This document shows, one piece after another, positions 1-8,222 of a DNA stretch of 36,544 nt (position 1 is the stretch's first letter; each line of letters opens with the position of its first letter). The translations under genes and the position numbers were made by a program. The DNA comes from a virus, in IMG/VR virus record IMGVR_UViG_3300045921_000116, positions 1 through 36,544 of that record; one strand, 5' to 3'. The notes below the pieces were generated by a model. It was not told the origin of the DNA. It worked only from the letters and a program-made list of their open reading frames with translations, and did not search any database.

Positions 1-660
1 GGTTGGTGCTGTTTTGTTTGACAACTTTCCAGTAATAAGATTAAATACTTCTGGGTCAAACTTTCCATACAATTGCTTAAATAATTGCTGCTTTTGTATG
101 TCTGATCTGTTAGGGTCGCCTAAAACCTTACGAACCTGTGTACCAGAAATATTACCTCCATCAACGTCCATTTTAAATTCGGGAGCTACTATAAAATAGC
201 CTTTATCTTTGTAACCAGATTTTTCGCCACTGTCTGTCCACGGAGAAAAATACTTAGACTTCGATAATCTTTCAGCATCTTTCTCACTTACCGCAGTTAC
301 TACAGGAGTGTTTGGTGGCAGAGTAGAGGTAATTTCAATTGGTGCATATGGATTTTTTACTTGTCGAATATTTTCAAGTGGAACCCCAAACATTTTGTGA
401 ATAATTTGTTGTTTTTCTGCAAAGTTGAATGGACTTTTTTCAGCATCAATTTTATCACTAGTTCCTATGAAAACACGATCCGGTCCAAACTTTTTAGTAA
501 GTGCGTCATAAATGCTAAAATGACCTCTATGAAAAGGCTGAAACCGCCCCACATAAATAGCTACGGGAGCAGGAGCAGTTTGTTCTTCAAAAAGATACTC
601 TTTAAGAGAGTCTATAATGTGATTTTTAAGATCAAATATTATGAAGTCTTTATATGACAT
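1..660 (-). CDS. Nucleotidyltransferase of the HxGH (cytidylyltransferase-like) family, 3' end cut off by the window
   Basis: The frame starts at the ATG at 660 and stays open for 220 codons to the window edge, so the C-terminus is missing. An N-terminal stretch is followed by a Rossmann-type nucleotidyltransferase core: GRFQPFHRGH at about 38-47 carries the HxGH nucleotide-binding motif, and ISGTQVR at about 171-177 matches the ISxTxxR motif of nicotinamide-mononucleotide, pantetheine-phosphate and glycerol-3-phosphate adenylyl/cytidylyltransferases. Such enzymes transfer AMP or CMP from the triphosphate to a phosphorylated acceptor. The substrate cannot be told from this fragment; NMN adenylyltransferase (NAD synthesis) is one possibility. 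It has its own candidate promoter at 675-702, and a terminator separates it from the upstream recombination gene. Confidence 0.8.
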   Translation of the reverse strand, partial: MSYKDFIIFDLKNHIIDSLKEYLFEEQTAPAPVAIYVGRFQPFHRGHFSIYDALTKKFGPDRVFIGTSDKIDAEKSPFNFAEKQQIIHKMFGVPLENIRQVKNPYAPIEITSTLPPNTPVVTAVSEKDAERLSKSKYFSPWTDSGEKSGYKDKGYFIVAPEFKMDVDGGNISGTQVRKVLGDPNRSDIQKQQLFKQLYGKFDPEVFNLITGKLSNKTAPT

Positions 661-706
661 AGGTTTATACCAGAATTATACTAATAAGTATATTGAATAC
701 AAACCT
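661..706 (-). promoter_or_regulatory. Candidate sigma70-like promoter inside a 9-bp inverted repeat before the nucleotidyltransferase start
   Basis: On the minus strand TTGTAT (697-702) is separated by 16 nt from a perfect TATAAT (675-680). The arms AGGTTTGTA (698-706) and TATAAACCT (661-669) pair over 9 bp with one G-U, and the second arm directly abuts the ATG. A transcript from this promoter would start near the second arm and lack the first. I see no clear Shine-Dalgarno sequence. Confidence 0.5.
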
Positions 707-710
707 TTTG

Positions 711-749
711 ATAAAAAATAAGACCGGTCAGTGATTACTAACCGGTCTT
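711..749 (-). terminator. Rho-independent terminator after the Mre11-Rad50 fusion gene, possibly bidirectional
   Basis: The arms AAGACCGGT (720-728) and ACCGGTCTT (741-749) are perfectly complementary with a 12-nt loop. On the minus strand the stem is followed by ATTTTTTATC, a good U-tract. The plus side also has a T-run, so it could act both ways. Confidence 0.85.
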
Positions 750-767
750 ATCTTTTTATTTGTGAAT

Positions 768-3700
768 TTATACCAATCTAATGTAAGAGAATCCATCTTC
801 TCTCTTAATTTCAATCAAATTTTCAGCAATATCTCTAACAACATCTAAATGAGATATCAAAATCAAGAATTCAAACTCTTCCTTTAACATATTAAACAAC
901 ATAAAGATGGAAGAAAGATTATCACTATCCAATACTCCCAATCCTTCGTCGATTATGATAAAGTTGGCTCTAGGAAGACTACTAACCTTCATCAATCCTA
1001 TACGAATTGCTAAACTACTGATGAACTTCTCCATACCTGATGCCAACTCTAGAGGCCAGGTTCTATTGTCATCATACACAATTTTACCGTTAATATTTTT
1101 ACCGTCAATTTCCATAAGAATCTGGAAATCTACTAATTGAGATAAGATATTATTGACTGTGCCTTCTAAACTTGGGATAATCTCAGAAATGAGTTGATAT
1201 GGTAATCCATCCCGACTAATAGCGTTCATATAATATTCGTAAGCATCATAAACTGATTCTAATTCTTCTGCCTCACGAATCTTTGATAGCATCTCATCTT
1301 TACGATGTTGTAATACCTTCAATTTACCTTCTAGAGATCGAATATTAGTTAGTAAACTCTTATGTTGAGTCTCAAACTTCATTTTCTCACTCTTTAATAA
1401 TGAAATTTCATTATTAAGTTCATTATTGATTTTTACATCTTCTATAGCCTTATTGTATCTATCTAAAAGTTCTACTGATTTTTGTTTTGTTAAAATAGAT
1501 GATTGAATAGAATTTTCAATTTTTTTAATAGTACTTTCAATATCAGATATTTTATTCTTTGCACTCAAAATAGAACTAGTAAGATTTTCATTACTTTCTA
1601 GTTGATTAGTAATTTTTTCTATCTTTTGTTGAGTCCACAATGAACTCTTATAGTCTAACAACTTTTGTAATTCTAATTCTGCCGCCGGCAAGTCTAATCG
1701 AGCTTTTTCAGCGTCTTTTACAAAGATATTGTTAACACAGTACTTACAATTTGGATCGTACTCGTGATATTGTAAAGATTCTATTTTGTGTTCTAACTCT
1801 TTGATTTTGTGCTTCTTACGAGTAATATCTTGGTCAATTTTTGTATGCTGCTGAATTTGATATTTCAGTTCTTCTCTAGTAGATGGGTCAATCTCAATAA
1901 TTGAACGTTCCATCTCTTTAATCTTATCTAGATAAGACTGTTTTATATTAGAATTTTCTAATAATGATTTTTGATATGCTTCTATCTTTTTATCAGTTTC
2001 AGTAATTAGATCATTAATTTTACTTGGATTTACACTTTCCAATACATCATCAATTGGAATCTTTTTTTCATACTTTTGTGAAATTAACTCATTTAGATCA
2101 TTAATAACTTTGTGTAGATTTATTTGTTTTAATTCTTGATCTTGTAACTCAATATTCAAAGAATCTATAGAATTTTGAACATCTACCAATTCTTGAGTAA
2201 AATCATCTTTGTTAAACCGCTTTAATGCGCCTGTTAACTCTTTTACCTCGGTAGATGCAAGATCATACAATCTATCAAATATTGTCAATCCAAGAAATTG
2301 ACTGAGTAAGTCTTTACGATCAGACTGTCCTTTGTCAATAAATAAGCTATTTTGGTTTTGAACACTCAGATTAGTCAAAATAAAATCATCATAACTACCG
2401 ACATATGATCGAATTATATGATTAGTGTGACGACGATCCTCACCATTTAGAGTAGTGTATGAACCATCTTCTTCTAATCGCATAAAGTCTACATCTACTT
2501 TTACTTCACCATTCTTTTTACGTTCACCTTTACGAATAATTTTATATTGTACATTATGAATTTCAAAATCAAATTCACAATAGCAATAATTCGCACGGGT
2601 GTTCATAATATGACTGCCCTTAAACGCACGGGGTGTCTTATCATATAGAGCAAAACACAGAGAATCAAATGCACTTGTTTTGCCGGTGGCATTAGGACTA
2701 AATACCCCATACAATCCTTTCATATCAGAAAAGTTTATTTCATTGCCTTCTCCATATGAGAATAGATTATCAAACTTTAAACGTAGTGGTCTCCAAACAA
2801 CACTACGAGGTAAATCATCCTCTACCAACTTCGCATTTAATTGTTTATTAATTTCAAAAATACGCTCCAATATTTCCTGAGAGGTATTAGGATAATTTAA
2901 TAGTATATAGTCTGATATTAAAGCATTTTGATACTGTACATCATGAATGTTTTCCGTTGAAGCTGTACTAGAGGAAGATATTGTAGTAGAATCTGGTATT
3001 CTATTTACCGTTAGTTCTACTACATTCATTTGTTTACGGATTAATGCTGTTAATTTCTTAATTCCGCTTGTATCCAAATTAGCCGTAAACAATCTAACAC
3101 GAACATTCTTTGGAATCTTATTTAGTGTTGGAATTTTACCATCAGTTGTTCTGATAGTCAAATATCCATAATCATTTTCAACTTCATTAAAAGAAGGAGT
3201 TCGTGAAGTAACTTCCCACTCAATATAACCGTGATTTTCTAAAGTTTCACCGTGGTTCTGTTGTATTAAACTACCCGGATAAGCCACGACTGGATTTTCT
3301 GTCTTAAGATATTGATGCCTGTGAATATCGCCCAACAACACGATATCAAAACCGTCAAAGTCATCAACACTAACAGAACGAGAAGAAACAACATATCCAA
3401 CATCAGTTTGCGCATTGTGTACAGGCCCGTGAAAAAGTGCAATTTTAGTAGAAGCAGTACAATCACTAGATGTAGGCCAGTCTACTCTATCATCCAATAT
3501 AGACATCACTGCAAAATCTACATCAGCAAAACGATATACTCCACTATTACGTAAATAGTGTAGATTTGAATTTTTCAAATTGTTAACTATAGGACTTAAA
3601 CTGTCCAATCTATTGATATTGGACATATTAAAGTCGTGGTTACCAGCAATAATAATAGTAGGTGCTATATTAGCAAGAGAATTTAAAAATTCACTAGCTA

Positions 3701-3914
3701 ACTGCACCATTTCTGGGCTCAAATCTGTTTTAGAATGTAGAATATCACCAGCAACTACTATAGCAGTATTGGTATTTTTATATTTTTCTAATTGTCTATA
3801 TAGATTTTCAAATGTAAATCGATATTCCGCGTGACGTTTATATAATCGTATATGAATATCAGCAAGATGTATTATTTTTTCTAGTTTATCAAAATCTGTT
3901 GGTATTACTTTCAT
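768..3914 (-). CDS. Fused Mre11-Rad50 (SbcD-SbcC, T4 gp47-gp46 type) recombination nuclease in one polypeptide
   Basis: This 1048-residue protein begins with a calcineurin-like nuclease domain showing the Mre11 motifs: ADIH (D19, H21), AGD (D57), GNHD (N92, H93), FHGPVH (H162, H166) and GDIHRH (196-200). After about residue 370 comes a Rad50/SbcC ATPase: a P-loop at about 406-413 (SPNATGKT), a long coiled coil from about 570 to 900, a zinc-hook CKYC (C723, C726) at its apex, an ELASGMEKF signature-like segment, and Walker B IIIDE (D989, E990) with D-loop GVLDSDN. In T4 the two halves are separate genes, 47 and 46; together they resect DNA ends for recombination-dependent replication. The fusion is uninterrupted in the sequence. 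The P-loop deviates from the usual GxNGxGK(S/T). The stop of the primase gene lies 1 nt upstream of this start. Confidence 0.93.
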   Translation of the reverse strand: MKVIPTDFDKLEKIIHLADIHIRLYKRHAEYRFTFENLYRQLEKYKNTNTAIVVAGDILHSKTDLSPEMVQLASEFLNSLANIAPTIIIAGNHDFNMSNINRLDSLSPIVNNLKNSNLHYLRNSGVYRFADVDFAVMSILDDRVDWPTSSDCTASTKIALFHGPVHNAQTDVGYVVSSRSVSVDDFDGFDIVLLGDIHRHQYLKTENPVVAYPGSLIQQNHGETLENHGYIEWEVTSRTPSFNEVENDYGYLTIRTTDGKIPTLNKIPKNVRVRLFTANLDTSGIKKLTALIRKQMNVVELTVNRIPDSTTISSSSTASTENIHDVQYQNALISDYILLNYPNTSQEILERIFEINKQLNAKLVEDDLPRSVVWRPLRLKFDNLFSYGEGNEINFSDMKGLYGVFSPNATGKTSAFDSLCFALYDKTPRAFKGSHIMNTRANYCYCEFDFEIHNVQYKIIRKGERKKNGEVKVDVDFMRLEEDGSYTTLNGEDRRHTNHIIRSYVGSYDDFILTNLSVQNQNSLFIDKGQSDRKDLLSQFLGLTIFDRLYDLASTEVKELTGALKRFNKDDFTQELVDVQNSIDSLNIELQDQELKQINLHKVINDLNELISQKYEKKIPIDDVLESVNPSKINDLITETDKKIEAYQKSLLENSNIKQSYLDKIKEMERSIIEIDPSTREELKYQIQQHTKIDQDITRKKHKIKELEHKIESLQYHEYDPNCKYCVNNIFVKDAEKARLDLPAAELELQKLLDYKSSLWTQQKIEKITNQLESNENLTSSILSAKNKISDIESTIKKIENSIQSSILTKQKSVELLDRYNKAIEDVKINNELNNEISLLKSEKMKFETQHKSLLTNIRSLEGKLKVLQHRKDEMLSKIREAEELESVYDAYEYYMNAISRDGLPYQLISEIIPSLEGTVNNILSQLVDFQILMEIDGKNINGKIVYDDNRTWPLELASGMEKFISSLAIRIGLMKVSSLPRANFIIIDEGLGVLDSDNLSSIFMLFNMLKEEFEFLILISHLDVVRDIAENLIEIKREDGFSYIRLV

Positions 3915-3915
3915 A

Positions 3916-4833
3916 TTATTCTTTCATTTTAAGTTCTACAATTTTAGAGTATGTTATTGGTTCCGCAGATTTGTATAAATTAACAAATTTTTCAAACCCC
4001 AATTCAGATGGATCTTTTTGCGGAAGTTCTATCATATATGTGACCAAACCTTCATTCACAAATGATTGAGCTATCTTTAATGCACTAGAAAGAGCATCGT
4101 TATCTAACGCAATATAAACAGCCGGTGGACGCTTTTCAAGTATAGCATCCTTTAATCGTTTCATTAATATTTTACCGCTCAGAGGTATAGCATTACGTTT
4201 TACTGCTATTGCGTCAAATGCTCCTTCAACCAACGTAATTGGATAATTCCAATTAATTGTATTCTCAAACATAATTACATCTTTACGAACCGGCGGATAC
4301 AAGTAATTTTGCATCCCTTCAAAAAATGATCTAGCAGTAAAATAGTTTAACTTATAATCCTTGTCATATGATGGTATAATAATACGATCTGCAAATTTTC
4401 CAGTTTCACAATATCCAATATTATATTTTATAATATCATATGCAGTCAATCCTCTATTTTTAAGATAGACCATTGCGTGTTTATATTTTATTGAAGAAGT
4501 AGGCTTAACCAATGATTGAAATTCATAAGGCAATCTAAGTTCAACTTCTTCTTCTTTGTGTTTTACTACATATGGAATATCATCAGCAAGAAGTTCTCGC
4601 AATTGTAAAATTTCACGCTGATCGAAATTAAGTCTGCGCGCCAAAGAAAGTAATCTATTTCCAGAGGCATTACACTTCCAACAATGCCATTTACCTTTTA
4701 CCAAATTAACTGCTAATTTTGGTTTATGGTGTTGGCAAAATGGACAATAAAAATAATATTCTCCATTGGAGAATTGTTTATTTTCACCAAGTACACTTGA
4801 AAATATTTGATATAGTTTGTCTACTTTAGACAT
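3916..4833 (-). CDS. Small DNA primase with zinc finger and TOPRIM domain
   Basis: The protein of 305 residues would lay RNA primers for lagging-strand synthesis. A zinc ribbon near the N-terminus uses C30, C33, C51 and C54 (CPFC ... CWKC), like the CHC2 finger of DnaG-type primases. A TOPRIM catalytic region follows, with the VEGAFD glutamate motif at about 202-207 and LDNDA (D244, D246). No helicase domain is present, so it probably works with a separate phage helicase. A GTG at 4848 in the same frame could start a longer form, but the GGAGGA just before the ATG at 4833 makes that ATG the better choice. That Shine-Dalgarno sits inside a 14-bp hairpin described separately. Confidence 0.88.
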   Translation of the reverse strand: MSKVDKLYQIFSSVLGENKQFSNGEYYFYCPFCQHHKPKLAVNLVKGKWHCWKCNASGNRLLSLARRLNFDQREILQLRELLADDIPYVVKHKEEEVELRLPYEFQSLVKPTSSIKYKHAMVYLKNRGLTAYDIIKYNIGYCETGKFADRIIIPSYDKDYKLNYFTARSFFEGMQNYLYPPVRKDVIMFENTINWNYPITLVEGAFDAIAVKRNAIPLSGKILMKRLKDAILEKRPPAVYIALDNDALSSALKIAQSFVNEGLVTYMIELPQKDPSELGFEKFVNLYKSAEPITYSKIVELKMKE

Positions 4834-4834
4834 A

Positions 4835-4879
4835 AATCCTCCATACACCTAAAATAGTGTATAGAGGATTGTTTGTCAA
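4835..4879 (-). promoter_or_regulatory. Host-type promoter nested in a 14-bp hairpin that hides the primase ribosome-binding site
   Basis: On the minus strand TTGACA (4874-4879), a 17-nt spacer and TATTTT (4851-4856) form a sigma70-like promoter. The arms AATCCTCTATACAC (4857-4870) and GTGTATGGAGGATT (4835-4848) pair over 14 bp with one G-U, and the -10 lies in the 8-nt loop. The second arm contains GGAGGA and ends 1 nt before the ATG. Predicted initiation near 4844 would drop the first arm and expose the ribosome-binding site, whereas read-through RNA from upstream genes would hide it. Confidence 0.75.
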
Positions 4880-4899
4880 GTGTCTTAATACAAAATATT

Positions 4900-5241
4900 T
4901 TAATTTTTACCAACCAAGTTCATAAAATCTTCAAGCGGCAACGCAACATAAGTTTTACTACGATTTTTCTTAAAAACTAATAATGGAATTTGTCCATCCG
5001 GTGCGTTTTGTTCAGCCTGCTTTAGAGCAGACCAAACATTAAGTTTTTCTACATTTTTACATTCAACAGAATATGGAAATACCGCACGAGCGGCCGGGGA
5101 AAGTTTTATATCTTGCCCCGATTCACTCATAATAGCAACTTTTACATCATCTTTTTCAAGTGTTGGATAATGTTCTAAGATTATTTTTTGAACTTCTTGT
5201 TGTAACCGGCGACCTTTTGCCTTTGCTGAACTTGTTTTCAT
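4900..5241 (-). CDS. Small PD-(D/E)XK nuclease, Holliday-junction-resolvase-like
   Basis: A 113-residue basic protein with the layout of minimal PD-(D/E)XK nucleases: an N-terminal helix with a conserved-looking glutamate (E16), SGQDIKLSP (D44), then YSVECKN with the E60-x-K62 pair, and a following helix SALKQAEQNA. These are the expected metal- and DNA-binding positions. The family includes Holliday junction resolvases and VRR-NUC enzymes, which cut branched DNA. Its place beside the primase and the Mre11-Rad50 fusion fits a role in replication or recombination. Which branch of the family it belongs to is not certain. Confidence 0.65.
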   Translation of the reverse strand: MKTSSAKAKGRRLQQEVQKIILEHYPTLEKDDVKVAIMSESGQDIKLSPAARAVFPYSVECKNVEKLNVWSALKQAEQNAPDGQIPLLVFKKNRSKTYVALPLEDFMNLVGKN

Positions 5242-5259
5242 ATAGACATTAAATATAGA

Positions 5260-5565
5260 TTATTTACGTGAACCTGGATTATAATACTTGTTATTTGGTG
5301 TCCATCTATTTAGGGGAACATCTGGTGCTACTGGTGTGAAAGATTGCGGAATTGTGAAATTCTGTACTCTTTTATCAAAAGAATTCAATGCATCAGTTGT
5401 AAAGGTTGTTGTACGTGTTTTATCACGTTCAACTGCAAAATTGTCAAATTCTTTTTGAATCTTGTTTTCACGATCAAAAAAGTTTACTTCATTCCCAGGA
5501 ATAGCACGAGCCTCTTTAACTCTAGGTGAATCACTGGTTTCATAACGCTTCAAAATATCAGACAT
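5260..5565 (-). CDS. Hypothetical phage protein, 101 residues
   Basis: I do not recognise this protein. It is hydrophilic, with a charged first half and a proline- and asparagine-rich second half ending in GSRK. There is no signal peptide, membrane segment or cysteine. The ATG at 5565 is preceded by TTTTTAGGAGAACTTAA, a strong Shine-Dalgarno. It is the last gene of the virion block, and the low-complexity C-terminus would suit a small structural protein, but that is inference from context only. Confidence 0.6.
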   Translation of the reverse strand: MSDILKRYETSDSPRVKEARAIPGNEVNFFDRENKIQKEFDNFAVERDKTRTTTFTTDALNSFDKRVQNFTIPQSFTPVAPDVPLNRWTPNNKYYNPGSRK

Positions 5566-5575
5566 TTAAGTTCTC

Positions 5576-5923
5576 CTAAAAATCAAACCGAACAATTACG
5601 GTTTGAGATACTTCTGGTGTTCTTTTAATAGGTATCGCAGTTTTTGCTACTGCTATCAATTCATCAAAACTATTATATAACCCCACAGTTGTAAAATATG
5701 GATTCAGTGATCCACTAAAGTAATAATCAACTAATCTACCTGATCCACTTACCGACGAACTAAATGATCCGGTATTCATTAAAGTTGGATTAGTTGTCCA
5801 GTTAAATTCGCCAGGTTCTAATGTGCAAATAACCTGATGCTCATAAATAGTTACCGTAGAATTATATTCAATCTGAACTTCATCTCCTTCGTCTAGTGCT
5901 AGACCGTCTATTACCAATGGCAT
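5576..5923 (-). CDS. Small virion protein made of a beta-rich module shared with the gene at 6458-7516
   Basis: A 115-residue protein. Its second half, from PGEFNWTTNPT through TTVGLYNSFDELIAVAKT to VIVRFDF, aligns by eye with the last about 85 residues of the 352-residue protein two genes upstream (SEFNYTNNPT, TTVGLYNSNNELLAVAKT, LLRVRLDW). The shared module is probably a conserved structural domain of a tail, neck or fibre protein. I cannot give it a T4 equivalent. Its start codon overlaps the stop of the preceding gene (TAATG), which suggests coupled translation. Confidence 0.7.
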   Translation of the reverse strand: MPLVIDGLALDEGDEVQIEYNSTVTIYEHQVICTLEPGEFNWTTNPTLMNTGSFSSSVSGSGRLVDYYFSGSLNPYFTTVGLYNSFDELIAVAKTAIPIKRTPEVSQTVIVRFDF

Positions 5924-6444
5924 TAATCTTGACCTCCTCCTCCACCACCATAAGTTCCCTTATTTACCACTAGTATACCAACTCCATAAAACACATTTCC
6001 TATTATTGTAGACGGATCACCAGAATAATATAATCTTCCCTGTCCATCATCGGCTATATAGTCTTCTGAACCGTTAACTCGAATTTTTACTGTCCCAGGC
6101 TTTATTCCTTCCCCAATTGCAAAATGAGACAACCCCAATACATAAAAGCTGCCAGATGGATTAAAGTTACGACTGTACCCATCTAACACATTTGAACCGG
6201 TAATAGCAGATTTTGGATAATATCTAGCTTTTATACCAGCATATAATGTATGTTTTGGTATAGTGCTAGAATTCACTGGTTCTAATTCATCTTGCCATAA
6301 CCATGAGTCAGGGGGAGGAAGTGCCTCATCCACCGAAAATCTTCCCACGGCGTCTGAGGCACTTGGATATGTCAAAGTATAAGAATGATTCTTATATACT
6401 TTGTATGGTCTGACTAGGTAATTTCCACTACCTATAGGTTTCAT
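5923..6444 (-). CDS. Probable virion protein with a glycine-run C-terminus
   Basis: A 173-residue protein, beta-rich, with short strands separated by Gly/Pro/Ser turns and no membrane segment. The region YVLGLSHFAIGEGIKPGTVK followed by DDGQGRLYY looks like a compact phage structural fold, but I cannot name a family. It ends in GGGGGGQD, similar in style to the Gly-rich tails of two other proteins in this block (11944-12699 and 12699-13556). It lies between two genes sharing a module, so it is probably part of the same tail or fibre assembly. Confidence 0.65.
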   Translation of the reverse strand: MKPIGSGNYLVRPYKVYKNHSYTLTYPSASDAVGRFSVDEALPPPDSWLWQDELEPVNSSTIPKHTLYAGIKARYYPKSAITGSNVLDGYSRNFNPSGSFYVLGLSHFAIGEGIKPGTVKIRVNGSEDYIADDGQGRLYYSGDPSTIIGNVFYGVGILVVNKGTYGGGGGGQD

Positions 6445-6457
6445 TAATTACCTCGTA

Positions 6458-7516
6458 TTACCAGTCCAAACGAACTCGTAGTAATGTTTCGTTGTTATAG
6501 TTCTTTTGAATTGGTCGGTTAGTCTTAGCAACAGCTAGCAATTCATTATTTGAATTATACAAACCAACTGTTGTAATATAAGTGTTTGGATTATTGATGA
6601 ATGTAGGCTGATTAATTTGACCAGTTACTTCATCAAAAAATGTTGGATTGTTTGTATAGTTAAACTCAGAGTTACGAACACGTACAAAATAGTGTGTACT
6701 GTTAATAATTTCTGATGAACGTGCTTGGAAATTACCACCCAATCTAATTGATTGGTATAATCCAGCATGATTTCTTGCTGGAGAAGTAGTTGATCCAGTA
6801 TATGGAGCAAATGGAATAGAACCTGTCCATGCGGTAGGACTTCCTGCAGAGAATCCAACGGTTTGAGCAATAGCTGCTGGGTTCAATACAATCAATCCAA
6901 GTGATGGGTAGAATAATCCAAATCCACCATTGTTTGAAGAAGTTGTAGCTGCAATAGTGGAACCAAGTGATCCAGATAAAGATCCTGATACTACATTAAA
7001 AACTCTACCAGATCGACCGAACTCTGATCCAAGTGCTTGACCAGAATCATCAATAAAGGTTCTGATTCCATTTGAACCAGATAGAGTTAACATCCAGTTA
7101 CCTGGATCAAGTGTTTCCTTTACTCGGGCACGTTCAATATTAATGACATAAATGTTATTACTGTTGTAGTTACCCAAAAAGGTAAATTGTGTATCGCCAG
7201 GATCAAGAAGTAAGTTTCTAAATTGAGAATACACTGCTTGTGGAGCAAGTGAAGACGTATCACTTTGTGCTAAAGTAGGATGTCCTGCACCTGTACGGTG
7301 ACCATATGCAATTGAAAATTGGACTTCTGCATTAGAATTATTAGGATTTAAATTATATACATCCCAATGATACTCACCTGAAAGACCCGTAGTTTGTACG
7401 GATGATGTAAAGAAAGAGGTAAGACTACCTGTATTTCCACTCCACAAACCAATCGTTACTTCTGTTGGATTGCCTCTAACAATATCATCTGGTTCAAAAT
7501 TCTTATAGACTGACAT
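6458..7516 (-). CDS. Virion structural protein with the duplicated C-terminal module
   Basis: A 352-residue protein rich in Ser, Gly, Thr and Asn and beta-strand-like throughout, as in tail or neck proteins. The N-terminus (NFEPDDIVRGNPTEVTIGLW) does not match a family I know. The last about 85 residues form the module repeated in the 115-residue gene at 5576-5923: SEFNYTNNPT, an insertion, TTVGLYNSNNELLAVAKT and a terminal RVRLDW. The ATG at 7516 follows GAGGAGCTTAATTA, a strong ribosome-binding site. Confidence 0.7.
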   Translation of the reverse strand: MSVYKNFEPDDIVRGNPTEVTIGLWSGNTGSLTSFFTSSVQTTGLSGEYHWDVYNLNPNNSNAEVQFSIAYGHRTGAGHPTLAQSDTSSLAPQAVYSQFRNLLLDPGDTQFTFLGNYNSNNIYVINIERARVKETLDPGNWMLTLSGSNGIRTFIDDSGQALGSEFGRSGRVFNVVSGSLSGSLGSTIAATTSSNNGGFGLFYPSLGLIVLNPAAIAQTVGFSAGSPTAWTGSIPFAPYTGSTTSPARNHAGLYQSIRLGGNFQARSSEIINSTHYFVRVRNSEFNYTNNPTFFDEVTGQINQPTFINNPNTYITTVGLYNSNNELLAVAKTNRPIQKNYNNETLLRVRLDW

Positions 7517-7533
7517 TAATTAAGCTCCTCAAA

Positions 7534-8172
7534 TTAAACTATTGGTTTTGGTTTTACGATAACTGGAACTGTTATTGTTGCACCGGTTTCGTTTCCAATA
7601 ACAGTAAGGCTTGTTTCAAGTTGCGTTAACACATCTTTTGGTGTAAACGCAAATTCTAATCCACGAGAAACAACAGCATTTGCTGTAGTAGTATCACCCA
7701 AAAAGGTAGGTACGGTTCCAGCAGAAGTTTCAGCTAATCCAGTACCAACTAATGTTCCTGCATTTGCATCATACAAAATTGCGGTATATCCAAATCCAGG
7801 ACCGTTCAATCCATTAGTTGTACTTGGTCGAATTGGTAGCGCCACCGTAGTTCCAGCAGTAACTACAATTGAATCAACACCAAGAGAAATAATTGGAATT
7901 TGTTTTGTTCCTCTTGGTAAAGTTACCAACTTATAACGCATTACCTGCGTTTCATCAGGAGATGCTTCTACAAGTGGCATATTTTCAATAATTGAACCAT
8001 AAAAAGCGGTTCCCAACGGATGCGTTGGCGTCCAAAGACCATAATCAATTTCATCGTCTGCAATTGCAAACTTAACGATTTCAAATCCCTGGCCCTTTGC
8101 CAAATATTCACGTCCTTTTTTTGTAAGAATTGCATCGATAGTTACGATGCCAGTATTGTCTAAAAATCCCAT
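7534..8172 (-). CDS. Conserved phage structural protein (MGFLDN type)
   Basis: A 212-residue protein. The N-terminal region (MGFLDNTGIVTIDAILTKKG, then YLAKGQGFEIVKFAIADDEI) is a pattern I recall in virion proteins of many marine myovirus-like phages, usually annotated only as structural. The C-terminal half is Ala/Thr/Val-rich and beta-like. The upstream gap contains a possible late promoter (minus-strand ACTATTTATA at 8199-8208) and a CGGAG ribosome-binding site. It is probably a tail or neck protein; the exact role is unknown. Confidence 0.7.
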   Translation of the reverse strand: MGFLDNTGIVTIDAILTKKGREYLAKGQGFEIVKFAIADDEIDYGLWTPTHPLGTAFYGSIIENMPLVEASPDETQVMRYKLVTLPRGTKQIPIISLGVDSIVVTAGTTVALPIRPSTTNGLNGPGFGYTAILYDANAGTLVGTGLAETSAGTVPTFLGDTTTANAVVSRGLEFAFTPKDVLTQLETSLTVIGNETGATITVPVIVKPKPIV

Positions 8173-8198
8173 AGTTTAAACTCCGGTAGTCTATCTTT

Positions 8199-8208
8199 TA
8201 TAAATAGT
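8199..8208 (-). promoter_or_regulatory. Possible late promoter element ACTATTTATA
   Basis: In the 50-nt gap before the structural gene starting at 8172, the minus strand reads ACTATTTATA, 27 nt from the ATG. It fits the looser form ACT(A/T)(C/T)TTATA of the repeated AAACTACTTATA element. Read on the plus strand it contains TATAAATA, the T4 late consensus, but no plus-strand gene follows. AT-rich 8-mers arise often by chance here. Confidence 0.35.
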
Positions 8209-8222
8209 GATAATTAAAAGTT

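Noticed and set aside
361-657. 98-residue plus-strand open frame
   Set aside because: It lies antisense to the nucleotidyltransferase frame, which has clear motifs. The plus-frame product is low-complexity and lacks a ribosome-binding site.
4834-4848. GTG start for the primase at 4848
   Set aside because: The GGAGGA within those codons is the ribosome-binding site for the ATG at 4833, and the hairpin layout supports the shorter form.
6625-6870. Alternate minus-strand frame inside the structural gene
   Set aside because: A shifted frame of the 352-residue gene, with no independent start signal and a low-complexity product.
8199-8206. Plus-strand TATAAATA copies as late promoters
   Set aside because: Several plus-strand copies (about 8199, 12069, 13700, 20209, 33339, 35594) occur without plus-strand genes, consistent with chance in AT-rich DNA.
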